A stretch of DNA of 64,000 nucleotides, from the NCBI GenBank assembly GCA_965220105.1, contig OZ244811.1:2914001-2978000 (forward strand), written 5' to 3'. The position numbers and the translations under genes were made by a program. Shown here piece by piece: positions 35,467 through 43,034 of this stretch. The notes under the pieces are model-generated. The model did no database searches. It saw only the letters and a list, made by a program, of their open reading frames with translations, and was not told the origin of the DNA. Within the stretch, counting starts at the first letter, position 1. Each line of letters begins with the position of its first letter. This DNA is from Bin87 sp965220105. GTDB taxonomy: Bacteria > Chloroflexota > Dehalococcoidia > Lucifugimonadales > UBA3495.

Positions 35467-36150
35467 ATGTTCAACAGAATTCGCACCATCCGCAAACGCT
35501 GGCTAATCGCCACCACGGCAGCAGCCCTGCTGGCGGTGGGCCTGACTGCTGGCGCCGTATTCGCCGCCGGCTCGCCGGCCCGACATTTCGGAGACGGCAT
35601 CATCCCGGCGGCGAAGATCCACTCCTCGTCCGGCTTCCACCACGCCGGGCACAGCCAACTATTCCCGCGGGTTGCCGAAATCCTGGGCATCGAGGAGGAA
35701 ACCCTCAGCAATGCATTCACCACCGCGTGGAACGAGCTGGCCGACGAGCAGTTTCAGGCCCGGATGGATGCGTTGGTTGAAGACGAAACACTGACCCAGG
35801 AACAGGCTGATGGCGCCGTCGCCTGGTTCCAGGCCCGCCCTGCCGATGCTGGGCCACTAGCTTTCATCGCCGTGGCCACCGCCGACGCCGACAAGGTCAA
35901 CAAATATCTGGACCGGATGGTCGAAAACGAGCTGCTGACGCAGGCCCAGGCCGACGCCATCGCAGATTGGCACGCCGAAAGGCCCGACTATCTGCCCGAG
36001 CAAGGGCGTCGCTGGTTCGGCGGGAAGGGCCGCCACGGACGGGGCCACGATGGGGACGGCAATGACGGAGACGGCAACGACGGAGACCGGGGCAGTCAGT
36101 CTGCCGCGCCGCTGACGCCGGCCGGCACGTCCTTGGGCCGCTCCGGGTAG
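35467..36150 (+). CDS. Secreted helical repeat protein
   Basis: 227 residues. The signal peptide is clear (RKRWLIATTAAALLAVGLTAGAVFAAG, cleavage near AVFA-A). The mature protein holds repeated helical units: ALVEDETLTQEQADGAVAWF and RMVENELLTQAQADAIADWH share the pattern L-x-E-x-x-LTQ-x-QAD-x-x-x-x-W, also seen in DUF2680/YckD-like secreted proteins. The C-terminus is a Gly/Asp/Asn-rich run (GDGNDGDGNDGDRG). Ribosome-binding site ACGGAGGATAGA. Function unknown; extracytoplasmic. Confidence 0.8.
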   Translation: MFNRIRTIRKRWLIATTAAALLAVGLTAGAVFAAGSPARHFGDGIIPAAKIHSSSGFHHAGHSQLFPRVAEILGIEEETLSNAFTTAWNELADEQFQARMDALVEDETLTQEQADGAVAWFQARPADAGPLAFIAVATADADKVNKYLDRMVENELLTQAQADAIADWHAERPDYLPEQGRRWFGGKGRHGRGHDGDGNDGDGNDGDRGSQSAAPLTPAGTSLGRSG

Positions 36151-36207
36151 TCCGGAGGGAGTGGCATAGACCGCACGCCGAAGGCACAACCCGGCGGTTG
36201 CCCTGCT

Positions 36208-36243
36208 CCCTCACTTCGGTCCCTTTCCCGTTGGGAGGGGGAC
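36208..36243. repeat. Degenerate family B hairpin
   Basis: CCCTTTCCCGTTGGGAGGGG with flank TCCCTCACTTCGG, between the secreted-protein and AAA genes; it is followed by a run of eight T, which makes it a reasonable terminator on the plus strand. Confidence 0.55.
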
Positions 36244-36304
36244 TGTATTTTTTTTGGCGCAGGCAGCCGCTTTGGGTGAACCCTGAGCCCAGCGGTTCCT
36301 GCTT

Positions 36305-36313
36305 TGCTATACT
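36305..36313 (+). promoter_or_regulatory. Extended -10 promoter of the AAA ATPase gene
   Basis: TGCTATACT, 44 bases before the ATG. Confidence 0.4.
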
Positions 36314-36356
36314 GCGGTAACTTCCCATTGCCCATTTGCCTGAAAGGACGTGTCCA

Positions 36357-37763
36357 ATGTCGACCAGCGCTCTGCCTACCACCCTCGGCGCACTCCGCGC
36401 CAGCGGCTATCAATCGGTTTCGGTGCGGGAGGAAATGCGCCGCAACCTGATTGCCAAGATGCGCGCCGAAGAACCGGCGTTCCCCGGCATCATCGGGTTT
36501 GACGAGACCGTGATACCTCAACTGGAGAACGCCATCCTGGCCGGCCAGGACATTATTCTGCTGGGCGAGCGCGGCCAGGCCAAGACCCGCCTGATTCGCC
36601 AAATGGTCTACCTGCTGGACGAGCAGGTGCCCATCATTGAAGGCAGCGAGCTCAACGACGACCCCTTCAATCCCCTGAGCCCGGACGCCAAACGTGTCGT
36701 CGCCGAGCAGGGCGACGACACGCCCGTCGCCTGGATCGGCCGGGACCTGCGTTATTCGGAAAAATTGTCCACACCGGATATATCCATCGCCGACCTGATC
36801 GGCGAGATAGACCCCATCAAGGTGGCCGAGGGCCGGCACCTGTCCGACGAGACGGCCATCCACTACGGCCTGGTACCCCGCACCAACCGGGGCATCTTCT
36901 GCATCAACGAGCTCCCCGACCTGGCTGAGCGCATCCAGGTGGGTCTATTCAACCTGATGGAAGAGCGGGACGTCCAGATCAAGGGCTACCGCATCCGAAT
37001 GCCCCTGGACGTGTTCGTGGTGGCCACGGCCAACCCGGAGGACTACACGAACCGGGGACGCATCGTCACGCCGCTGAAGGACCGTTACGGCGCCCAGATT
37101 CACACCCACTACCCCCGCACCATCGAAGAAGAAATCGCCATCATGGAGCAGGAACGGAAACGTTTCCCGGACGAAGACCTGGTGGTGGTTCCCGAATACA
37201 TGACGCAGATCGTGGCCGAGGTAACCGCCCGGGCCCGCTCCAGCAACGAAATCAACCAGCGCTCCGGCGTCAGCGTGCGGGTATCCATCTCTGACTACGA
37301 GACACTCATCTCCAACGCCCTGCGTCGCAGCATCCGCCTGGGGGACGCCATCGTCTGCCCGCGGGTCAGCGACCTGCCGTTCCTCATCGCGTCGCTGGGC
37401 GGCAAGATCGAGCTGGAAACTTTCGGCGAGGGCCGGGAAGACCGCCTGGTGGACGAACTGACCAAGCGGGCCACGCTGGCCATCTTTACCCGGTACTTCA
37501 ACGTGGACGACCTGGACGACATCGTCACGTCCTTCGACCTGGGCAACGCGGTGGAGACGGGCAACGACGTGCCGGCCGGCGAGTACGTGAATTCGCTGGG
37601 ACGCATCGAGGGCCTGCCGGCCGCGGTGGACACGCTGATCGCCGGCGACCAGCGGCCCGAGGTTATCGCATCAGCGGTGGAATTCGTGCTGGAGGGCCTG
37701 CATCTGAACCGCCGCCTCAACTGCGCCCGCACCCCCGCCGGCGGTTACCGCTACGCCCGGTGA
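36357..37763 (+). CDS. AAA+ ATPase, magnesium-chelatase ChlI/MoxR-like
   Basis: 468 residues. The P-loop reads LLGERGQAKTRLIRQ (GERGQAKT), unusual but typical of this ChlI-like subgroup. It is followed by GEIDPIKVAEGRHLSDE, Walker B-like GIFCINELPDL, the pre-sensor helix insert DVQIKGYRIRMPLDVFVVATANPEDYTNRGRIVTPLKDRY and a C-terminal helical lid. MoxR/ChlI-type ATPases usually work as chaperone-like motors with a von Willebrand A partner encoded next door; none is here, as the next gene is Uma2. GAAAGGACGTG precedes the ATG chosen. The exact substrate is unknown. Confidence 0.85.
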   Translation: MSTSALPTTLGALRASGYQSVSVREEMRRNLIAKMRAEEPAFPGIIGFDETVIPQLENAILAGQDIILLGERGQAKTRLIRQMVYLLDEQVPIIEGSELNDDPFNPLSPDAKRVVAEQGDDTPVAWIGRDLRYSEKLSTPDISIADLIGEIDPIKVAEGRHLSDETAIHYGLVPRTNRGIFCINELPDLAERIQVGLFNLMEERDVQIKGYRIRMPLDVFVVATANPEDYTNRGRIVTPLKDRYGAQIHTHYPRTIEEEIAIMEQERKRFPDEDLVVVPEYMTQIVAEVTARARSSNEINQRSGVSVRVSISDYETLISNALRRSIRLGDAIVCPRVSDLPFLIASLGGKIELETFGEGREDRLVDELTKRATLAIFTRYFNVDDLDDIVTSFDLGNAVETGNDVPAGEYVNSLGRIEGLPAAVDTLIAGDQRPEVIASAVEFVLEGLHLNRRLNCARTPAGGYRYAR

Positions 37764-37842
37764 CAGTTGGCGGTTACCGAAACGAGACGTCCGATGCTAG
37801 CATGACGTCGAATCCGCCAAGGCCGACTGCGAGGAATTCATC

Positions 37843-38412
37843 ATGGTAACCAGAAAGGTGACTGCTGCTCCTGCGATGACGCTGGAGGAGTACGCGGCAT
37901 TGCCGGAATACCCTCGTTATGAACTGGTCGCCGGGGTGTTGGTCGAGCAGATGGTAACCTCCGCAAAGCATGAAGAGACCGTGTCATTGGTGATATACCG
38001 TTTGATGACGTACACACACCCTCGCCGTATCGGGAGGGTGTACGCCAGCAACCGTGGCTACGTGACCGGTCCCGATTCGCCAGCCACTTGCCGGATGCCC
38101 GATGTATCATTCGTCGCCACCGACCGCCTCGTCCCCGACCTGTTTGGGATGCTGTTCAACGGCGCTCCAAACCTGGCGGTGGAGATACTGTCGGACAGCA
38201 ATACCCGCGCTGAAATTGCACAAAAGACCCGCGAATACCTGGGGGCCGGCAGCAAAGCTGTCTGGATTGTCGACGTCGACGCCCGCACCATTACCGTCCA
38301 CACCTCGGCAGCAACGCCCCAGGTTTTAAACGATGGCGACAACATCGAGGGCGGGGCGGGGCTGCCCGGCTTTACCTGCGCCGTAGCCGAGTTGCTGCCG
38401 GTTGCGGAATAG
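37843..38412 (+). CDS. Uma2 family endonuclease-like protein (DUF820)
   Basis: 189 residues of the Uma2/DUF820 family, with a PD-(D/E)XK-like fold. Typical segments: MTLEEYAALPEYPRYELVAGVLVE, CRMPDVSFVA, NLAVEILSDSNTRAEIAQKTREYLGAGSKAVWIVD and the closing V-rich strands. Core residues E...PDV...EILS are present. The family is hugely expanded in cyanobacteria and Chloroflexota, often near mobile DNA; no activity has been firmly shown for most. It ends 74 bases from the end of the convergent selenoprotein candidate. Confidence 0.9.
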   Translation: MVTRKVTAAPAMTLEEYAALPEYPRYELVAGVLVEQMVTSAKHEETVSLVIYRLMTYTHPRRIGRVYASNRGYVTGPDSPATCRMPDVSFVATDRLVPDLFGMLFNGAPNLAVEILSDSNTRAEIAQKTREYLGAGSKAVWIVDVDARTITVHTSAATPQVLNDGDNIEGGAGLPGFTCAVAELLPVAE

Positions 38413-38486
38413 GGACGGAGAACCGGACCGGATGGTGAGGGCGGCCTCTCGCGACCCTCCAGCACACAGTGAGGGCAACTCACGGG

Positions 38487-38816
38487 TCAGACCACTGAGG
38501 CGCGGCGACCCAGCGTGATACCGTCGGGCAGGGTGATGGTGGCCTTCAGGTTGCGGAAGAGGAGGAACCTGCTCACGGACAACGCCACCTTCTCGGCGTT
38601 TTCGGTGACGCCGGGGGCCAGCAGCAGCTCGATATCTTCCCAGCCGGCTTTACCGTAGGTGTCCAGGTTGCGCCGGCGCCGAACGTTGGTATCGACCGAT
38701 ACCTCTACGGATTCACCGGCTCAACCACGCCAGCACAGCAGGTCGACCACGGCCCGACCACCCTTTGCCCGAATGAACTTCGCCGCCTCTGGGGATATTT
38801 CTAGCTGGGCTGCCAT
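38487..38816 (-). CDS. Candidate selenoprotein with in-frame TGA (HesB/IscA-like small protein)
   Basis: From the ATG the frame reads MAAQLEISPEAAKFIRAKGG, then RAVVDLLCWRG, then TGA, then AGESVEVSVDTN and on for 78 codons in the same frame to a second TGA. The part after the first TGA is protein-like (WEDIELLLAPGVTENAEKVA, FLLFRNLKATITLPDGITLG). If TGA encodes selenocysteine at residue 32 the product is 109 residues with C28-x3-U32. A SECIS-like hairpin with a GGTC loop follows the codon. The opening resembles small HesB/IscA-like (seleno)proteins with a CC/Se motif; that family link is tentative. No selA, selB, selC or selD is in the window. The alternative is a nonsense-mutated gene. A conventional annotation would stop at 38721. 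Confidence 0.65.
38688..38723 (-). promoter_or_regulatory. SECIS-like element after the in-frame TGA
   Basis: The TGA (38721-38723, read on the minus strand) is followed 23 bases later by a GGTC loop closed by a perfect six-base stem: GGTATC-GGTC-GATACC. Bacterial SECIS elements place an apical loop containing GU about 16-37 bases after UGA; the E. coli fdhF element has a GGUC-containing loop. Further outer pairing (GCCGG with CCGGC about 45 bases on) is possible. Confidence 0.6.
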
Positions 38817-38875
38817 GATTCTGGTCGAGCTCCCTTCCCGTCCCGCTGGCGCGGGCGGCGGGCACGTTGCGTACG

Positions 38876-39541
38876 CTAGCGCACCAGGGGCAACGGCGGA
38901 GGGGTCGCCGATTGACGGTCCGCCATCAGCAGAGCGTTGCGGGCCTCGATGGCCGCCGGGTGCACCGTTGCGCCCCCTTCCAGCATTTGCACCACGTTCC
39001 TGGACAGGAACATCGTCATGGCCGCGGTGAGGTCCCGCCCGGCCAACTCGCGCAACTCCGATTGCCACGGATAGCGGGATACCTTGATGGGGTCAAGCTT
39101 GTCGGCCAGGAACACGATGTGACCTGCGTCGTCTCCGCCCGAGGGGTTGCCGGTGGTATGCCAGTAGATGGCATTGTACAGGGAGGGGTCGTCCAGCCGG
39201 TCTTCACGACGCAGCATCTCGGCGCCCACCGGCCCGTGCATGATGCGAGCGTGCTGCATCTCGAATTCGCTGGCCGGCAATGGATATTCCTCCACCCGCA
39301 GCAGCAGTTCCAGGGGGCTGAAATGCTTGGCGGCGTCGTGGGCCAGGGCCGCTATCCCTACGGGATCCGGATCCAGCCCGTGTAGCTCCGCCAGCTCCCG
39401 GGCAATCTGCTCCACGCGTTTGCAATGGTCGCATAGCGCCGGGGGCAGCCGGTTCATCCGGCGGCGGATGCGGTCGACAGTTACGCCGGCGACCACGATC
39501 TCTGTAACCGGAATATCGGTGGCCGGATGCTCGGTGGCCAC
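38876..39541 (-). CDS. yqeK: YqeK-like HD-domain phosphohydrolase
   Basis: 221 residues. HD-family metal site: a first histidine in LCDHCKRVEQIAREL, HDAAKHF (HD), EMQHARIMHGPVGAEM, and DKLDPIK near the end. This matches YqeK, which hydrolyses Ap4A symmetrically to two ADP. The GTG start overlaps the stop of the upstream HIT gene (TAGTG), so both are translationally coupled; both families act on dinucleoside polyphosphates, which supports the assignment. In many bacteria yqeK lies after nadD; here nadD is at 44.4 kb. Confidence 0.85.
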   Translation of the reverse strand: MATEHPATDIPVTEIVVAGVTVDRIRRRMNRLPPALCDHCKRVEQIARELAELHGLDPDPVGIAALAHDAAKHFSPLELLLRVEEYPLPASEFEMQHARIMHGPVGAEMLRREDRLDDPSLYNAIYWHTTGNPSGGDDAGHIVFLADKLDPIKVSRYPWQSELRELAGRDLTAAMTMFLSRNVVQMLEGGATVHPAAIEARNALLMADRQSATPPPLPLVR

Positions 39542-39897
39542 TAGCCCATGTCTCCCAGTGCGCGCCCGCCCAGCAGGTGCATGTGGGGCCAGGCGATGGT
39601 CTGTCCGGCATCGTCGCCATTGTTGATGACCAGCCGGTAGCCGCTGATGGCTACGCCCTCGCGCCGGGCCAGCTCCGCAGCGACCACGAACAGGTGCCCC
39701 ATCGTCGACTCCATGGCCGGGCTGATGTAGTCCAGGCCGTTGATGGGCATGTTCGGGATGATGAGCAGATGCACGGGCGCTTTCGGATTGATATCACGCA
39801 CCACAAAGCACCGCTCGTCCCGGTAGATCACGTCGGGGTGGAGCGGGTCGCGGGCCATCGCCACAAAGGGCGAATTGCGGGCGGGAGTCATGGTCAT
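39541..39897 (-). CDS. HIT family protein with altered triad
   Basis: 118 residues, histidine-triad fold: VIYRDERCFVVRDINPKAPVHLLIIP and YRLVINNGDDAGQTIAWPHMHLLGG. The canonical motif is HxHxHxx; here the first histidine of the triad is replaced by tryptophan (AWPHMHLLGG), while the nucleophile and last histidines remain in PHMHLL. HIT enzymes hydrolyse AMP- or nucleotide-linked substrates (Ap4A, AMP-lysine). Upstream of and overlapping yqeK. Ribosome-binding site GGAGACTGAAG. Confidence 0.9.
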   Translation of the reverse strand: MTMTPARNSPFVAMARDPLHPDVIYRDERCFVVRDINPKAPVHLLIIPNMPINGLDYISPAMESTMGHLFVVAAELARREGVAISGYRLVINNGDDAGQTIAWPHMHLLGGRALGDMG

Positions 39898-39906
39898 CTT
39901 CAGTCT

Positions 39907-39952
39907 CCTTCAATCCCCTCTCCCTTGATGGGAAAGGATCAGGGTGAGGGCG
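39907..39952. repeat. Family B hairpin repeat
   Basis: TCCCCTCTCCCTTGATGGGA then AAGGATCAGGGTGAGGGCG, between the acyl-CoA dehydrogenase and HIT genes on the same strand. Confidence 0.65.
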
Positions 39953-40008
39953 AACTCGTCAGCAGCGAGCGCCGTTGGATTCGTCGCCAGTCTCGATTGC
40001 GGCGACGT

Positions 40009-41148
40009 TTACCCCGCCTCAATCTCCTGCAGGGCGATCTCCTTGTGCTGGTGGGCGCTGCCGTAGGATAACTCCTGCACCTTGGCGCGGCGGGTGTAGA
40101 GCTGCAAATTGTGCTCCATGGTGAAGCCGATGGCGCCGTGGCACTGGTGGCCCAGCGAGCAGACCCTTTGGTACGCGCCGCTGCACCAGGCTTTGGCCAT
40201 GGCCACTTCCCGGCGGCCCGAATTGCCTTCCGAGATAGCCCAGGCGGCCTGGTAAGCGATGTGGCGGGCTCCCTCGACGTCGGTGGCCATGTTGGAGCAG
40301 TGGTGCTGCACGGCCTGGAAGCTGCCGACGGGTCGTCCGAACTGAGTGCGCTGCTTGACGTATTCCACGGTCATTTCCAGCACGGCGTCGGCGCCGCCGA
40401 CCATTTGCACGCAGTGCGCCGCCGTCGCCCGGGCCAGTGCCCGCTCGATGATGGGCCAACCTTCTCCAACCGGGCCCAGGACGGCGTCCGCACCTACCGC
40501 AACGTTATCCAGCCGCACCTCGCACAGCCGCTCGTTGCCGATGGTGCTGATCTGCTCAATGGCTACGCCGGCAGCGTTGGACGGCGCCAGGAACAGCGTG
40601 ATTCCCGGTTCGGGGTTGGCGCCGGCCGGAGCGGTGCGCGCCGCCACGATGATGGTGTCCGCAGCGTGGGCGTCGGGGACGAAGAGCTTGGAGCCGCTGA
40701 TGTTGTAACCGCCGCCCGATGCGGTGGCCGTGGTTTCGATGCCCCAGGCTTCGGTGGTAGCCGATGGTTCGGTGAGGGCCAGGGTGAGGCGGACGGTGCC
40801 GGCGCACACCCCGGTCAGGATGTCGCGTTTTTGCTCGTCGTTGCCGGCGTCCAGTACGGTCAGGCCACCCAGCACGACAGTGGCGAAGAAGGGCGCGGGC
40901 GCCAGGGAGCGGCCCATTTCCTCAACCAGCACGGCCAGGTCGAGGAAGGAGCCTCCGGTGCCGCCGTACTGCTCGGGAAAGGGGATACCCGTCCAGCCCA
41001 AGCTACCGATCTGTCGCCACAGCTCTTCGGTGAACCCCTGGGGGTCGCCTTCCATTTCCCGCACCAGGGTAAGCGGGCACTCCTGGGCCAGGAACTCCCG
41101 CGCCGAATTTTTGAGCATCTGCTGGATCTCGCTCAATCCCATGTCCAT
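40009..41148 (-). CDS. Acyl-CoA dehydrogenase family protein
   Basis: 379-residue flavoprotein with the three ACAD domains: N-terminal helices (SLGWTGIPFPEQYGGTGGSFLDLAVLVEEMGRSLAPAPF), the beta middle domain with FAD contacts (LALTEPSATTEAWGIETTA, NISGSKLFVPDAHAADTII), and the C-terminal helical domain (YVKQRTQFGRPVGSFQAVQHHCSNMA, CHGAIGFTMEHNLQLYTRRAK). Oxidises an acyl-CoA at the alpha-beta bond. The specific chain is unknown; the resemblance is to steroid or isobutyryl-type members. No enoyl-CoA hydratase or thiolase gene is near. Confidence 0.92.
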   Translation of the reverse strand: MDMGLSEIQQMLKNSAREFLAQECPLTLVREMEGDPQGFTEELWRQIGSLGWTGIPFPEQYGGTGGSFLDLAVLVEEMGRSLAPAPFFATVVLGGLTVLDAGNDEQKRDILTGVCAGTVRLTLALTEPSATTEAWGIETTATASGGGYNISGSKLFVPDAHAADTIIVAARTAPAGANPEPGITLFLAPSNAAGVAIEQISTIGNERLCEVRLDNVAVGADAVLGPVGEGWPIIERALARATAAHCVQMVGGADAVLEMTVEYVKQRTQFGRPVGSFQAVQHHCSNMATDVEGARHIAYQAAWAISEGNSGRREVAMAKAWCSGAYQRVCSLGHQCHGAIGFTMEHNLQLYTRRAKVQELSYGSAHQHKEIALQEIEAG

Positions 41149-41361
41149 AAGCGGCTCTCCCGGCCAAAGTAGTCAAAAAGCAGGCCGCCGCGAGTATAGC
41201 GCACCGGCACCGGGGCGGCAATCTGCGGCGCCCGTTCGGTGTGGGCAACTCCCGTTTGCCCACGAACAACCGGCGCATGTAAAATGACGCCGACGCCGAT
41301 AGCGATTATCGGCGGTGCAGTATCGCCCGACGACCAACATCACCCCCAACGGAGGTGCCCC

Positions 41362-41781
41362 GTGTATCAGCGACCTACCCTCAGCCTCTCGCAAACTCGC
41401 AACGCCATGAACGCCATGCTCGACAAAGCCATGCAGGAGCCCAACCGGCCGCTGGCCGTCGCCATCGTTGACGAAACGGGCAAGATGCTCAGCTACGCCC
41501 GCATGGACAACTGCCGCGCCCTGCCCCAGCGCATGGCTATCAGCAAGGCCTACACATCCGCCATGTCCGGCTCCGACTCCAACGCCTACGCCGAGCGCCT
41601 GAAGAACGATGGCCGGAACATCGCCGACTTCGGAGACCCGGCGCTGGTGGCCGTTCAGGGTGCGGTGGTGGTGCGCGACCCGGAGTCCGACGTTGTGCTC
41701 GGCGCTATCGGCGTCAGCGGCCTGAGCGCCCAGGAGGACGAGGACCTGGCCCGTCTGGGCATGAACGCCCTGGGCCTGTAA
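41362..41781 (+). CDS. GlcG/HbpS family heme-binding protein
   Basis: 139 residues of the HbpS/GlcG (DUF336) family: LSLSQTRNAMNAMLDKAMQE, RPLAVAIVDETGKMLSYARMD, RMAISKAYTSAMSG and VVLGAIGVSGLSAQEDEDLARLG are its conserved blocks. The chosen GTG start has GGAGGTGCCCC upstream; the frame is open further but non-protein-like. It lies 35 bases before the deacetylase gene, so both may be cotranscribed. Some members bind or degrade heme; the role here is unknown. Confidence 0.88.
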   Translation: MYQRPTLSLSQTRNAMNAMLDKAMQEPNRPLAVAIVDETGKMLSYARMDNCRALPQRMAISKAYTSAMSGSDSNAYAERLKNDGRNIADFGDPALVAVQGAVVVRDPESDVVLGAIGVSGLSAQEDEDLARLGMNALGL

Positions 41782-41816
41782 TCCCCCAGCCCGTATCCCC
41801 TTAGGAGGGTCGTCCA

Positions 41817-42689
41817 ATGCCAAATCCCCGCGCTGAATATTCACCCATCTTTGGGCGACCCACCCTGACCCTGCCGGACGGCGCCCGGGTTGCCATCTGG
41901 TTTATCATCAACGTGGAGGAGTGGGACATCACTCAGCCAATGGCCCGTACCGTCCTGCCCTCGCCCCAGGGCGCCGCGGTGTCGCCCGACATCCCCAACT
42001 ATTCCTGGTTCGACTACGGGATGCGCGTGGGGTTCTGGCGGATGCAGCGCGCGCTGAGCGACTTTGGCCTGCCCTGCACTATCAGCCTCAATGCCGCGGT
42101 GTGCGAACACTACCCGGAGCTGGTCCAATCTTGCCTGGACCTGGACTGGGAGCTGCTGGGCCACGGCTACATCCAGCAGGTTTTGCACAAGGAACCCGAC
42201 GAGCGGGCCACCATCCGGAAAACCATCGACGTCATCCGGGAGTTCAGCGGCAGCGGCCCCCGGGGTTGGATGGGACCCGGCCTGGCCGAAACCTTCGACA
42301 CGCCGGATATTCTGGCCGACGAGGGCATCGAGTACGTCGCCGACTGGGTCAACGACGACCAGCCCTACGAGATGCGCGTGAAAAGTGGACGTCTGGTCGC
42401 CCTGCCCTACACCGTCGAGCTGAATGACATCCCCATCTACCTGGTGCAAAACCACTCTGCGCCGGAGCTGTACCGCCGGGCCAAGGACGCCCTGGATACG
42501 ATGCTTGCCGAAGGCGAAGAGAACGCCCGCGTCATGGCAATATCAATGCACCCCTACATCACGGGCGCGGCCCACCGCATCGGGCACTTCCGACGCCTGC
42601 TGGAGCACGTTACCGGGCAGGAGGGTGTGTCCTTCTGGACCGGCAGCGGCATCCTGGACTGGTACAACGGCCAGACCGGTGCTGGGTGA
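41817..42689 (+). CDS. Polysaccharide deacetylase family protein (PuuE-like)
   Basis: 290 residues of the NodB-homology/carbohydrate esterase 4 fold: VAIWFIINVEEWDITQPM, GMRVGFWRMQRALSDFGLP, LGHGYIQQVL, RGWMGPGLAETFDTPDILADEGIEYVADWVNDDQPY and MAISMHPYITGAAHRIGHF. The sequence is closest to the PuuE-type allantoinase/deacetylase subgroup, which hydrolyses amide bonds rather than polysaccharide acetyl groups. Ribosome-binding site AGGAGGGTCGTCC. Substrate unknown. Tandem with the HbpS-like gene. Confidence 0.88.
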   Translation: MPNPRAEYSPIFGRPTLTLPDGARVAIWFIINVEEWDITQPMARTVLPSPQGAAVSPDIPNYSWFDYGMRVGFWRMQRALSDFGLPCTISLNAAVCEHYPELVQSCLDLDWELLGHGYIQQVLHKEPDERATIRKTIDVIREFSGSGPRGWMGPGLAETFDTPDILADEGIEYVADWVNDDQPYEMRVKSGRLVALPYTVELNDIPIYLVQNHSAPELYRRAKDALDTMLAEGEENARVMAISMHPYITGAAHRIGHFRRLLEHVTGQEGVSFWTGSGILDWYNGQTGAG

Positions 42690-43034
42690 CCGACTGATCA
42701 TCATACGCGCTGCCGCACCACCTACGGTTGCTGTGAGTCGGGCCAGCACGGTTTCTCTTTGATCCGTATGTTCACAACACGTTCATTATTACCCAACCCA
42801 CCGGAGTTTCTTGCCGATAACCCACGGACAATCCGATGATCAGAGTTCACAGGTGATCCACCCCGGTGGACATCCCCTCATCCAGGCTGCTCACAATTCA
42901 TTTGTGCATCAGCCATCCACCATCGGCGTGCTACAATTCACAATCTATCGACGCCGTAGCAATCCCAGCCACGGTCACTGTACCCGTTATGGACGCCCTT
43001 ACTACTGCTATTACACTCTTGAGAGCCGGCTTAG
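42690..43034 (+). promoter_or_regulatory. 345-base intergenic region with extended -10 promoter for obgE
   Basis: No gene or repeat is seen. A TGCTACAAT extended -10 lies at 42929-42937, about 98 bases before the obgE start codon. Confidence 0.45.

Noticed and set aside
38413..38487. A second read-through at the final TGA of the selenoprotein candidate (followed by SCPHC)
   Set aside because: No SECIS-like hairpin follows at the right distance, and the next codons are antisense to the Uma2 gene.
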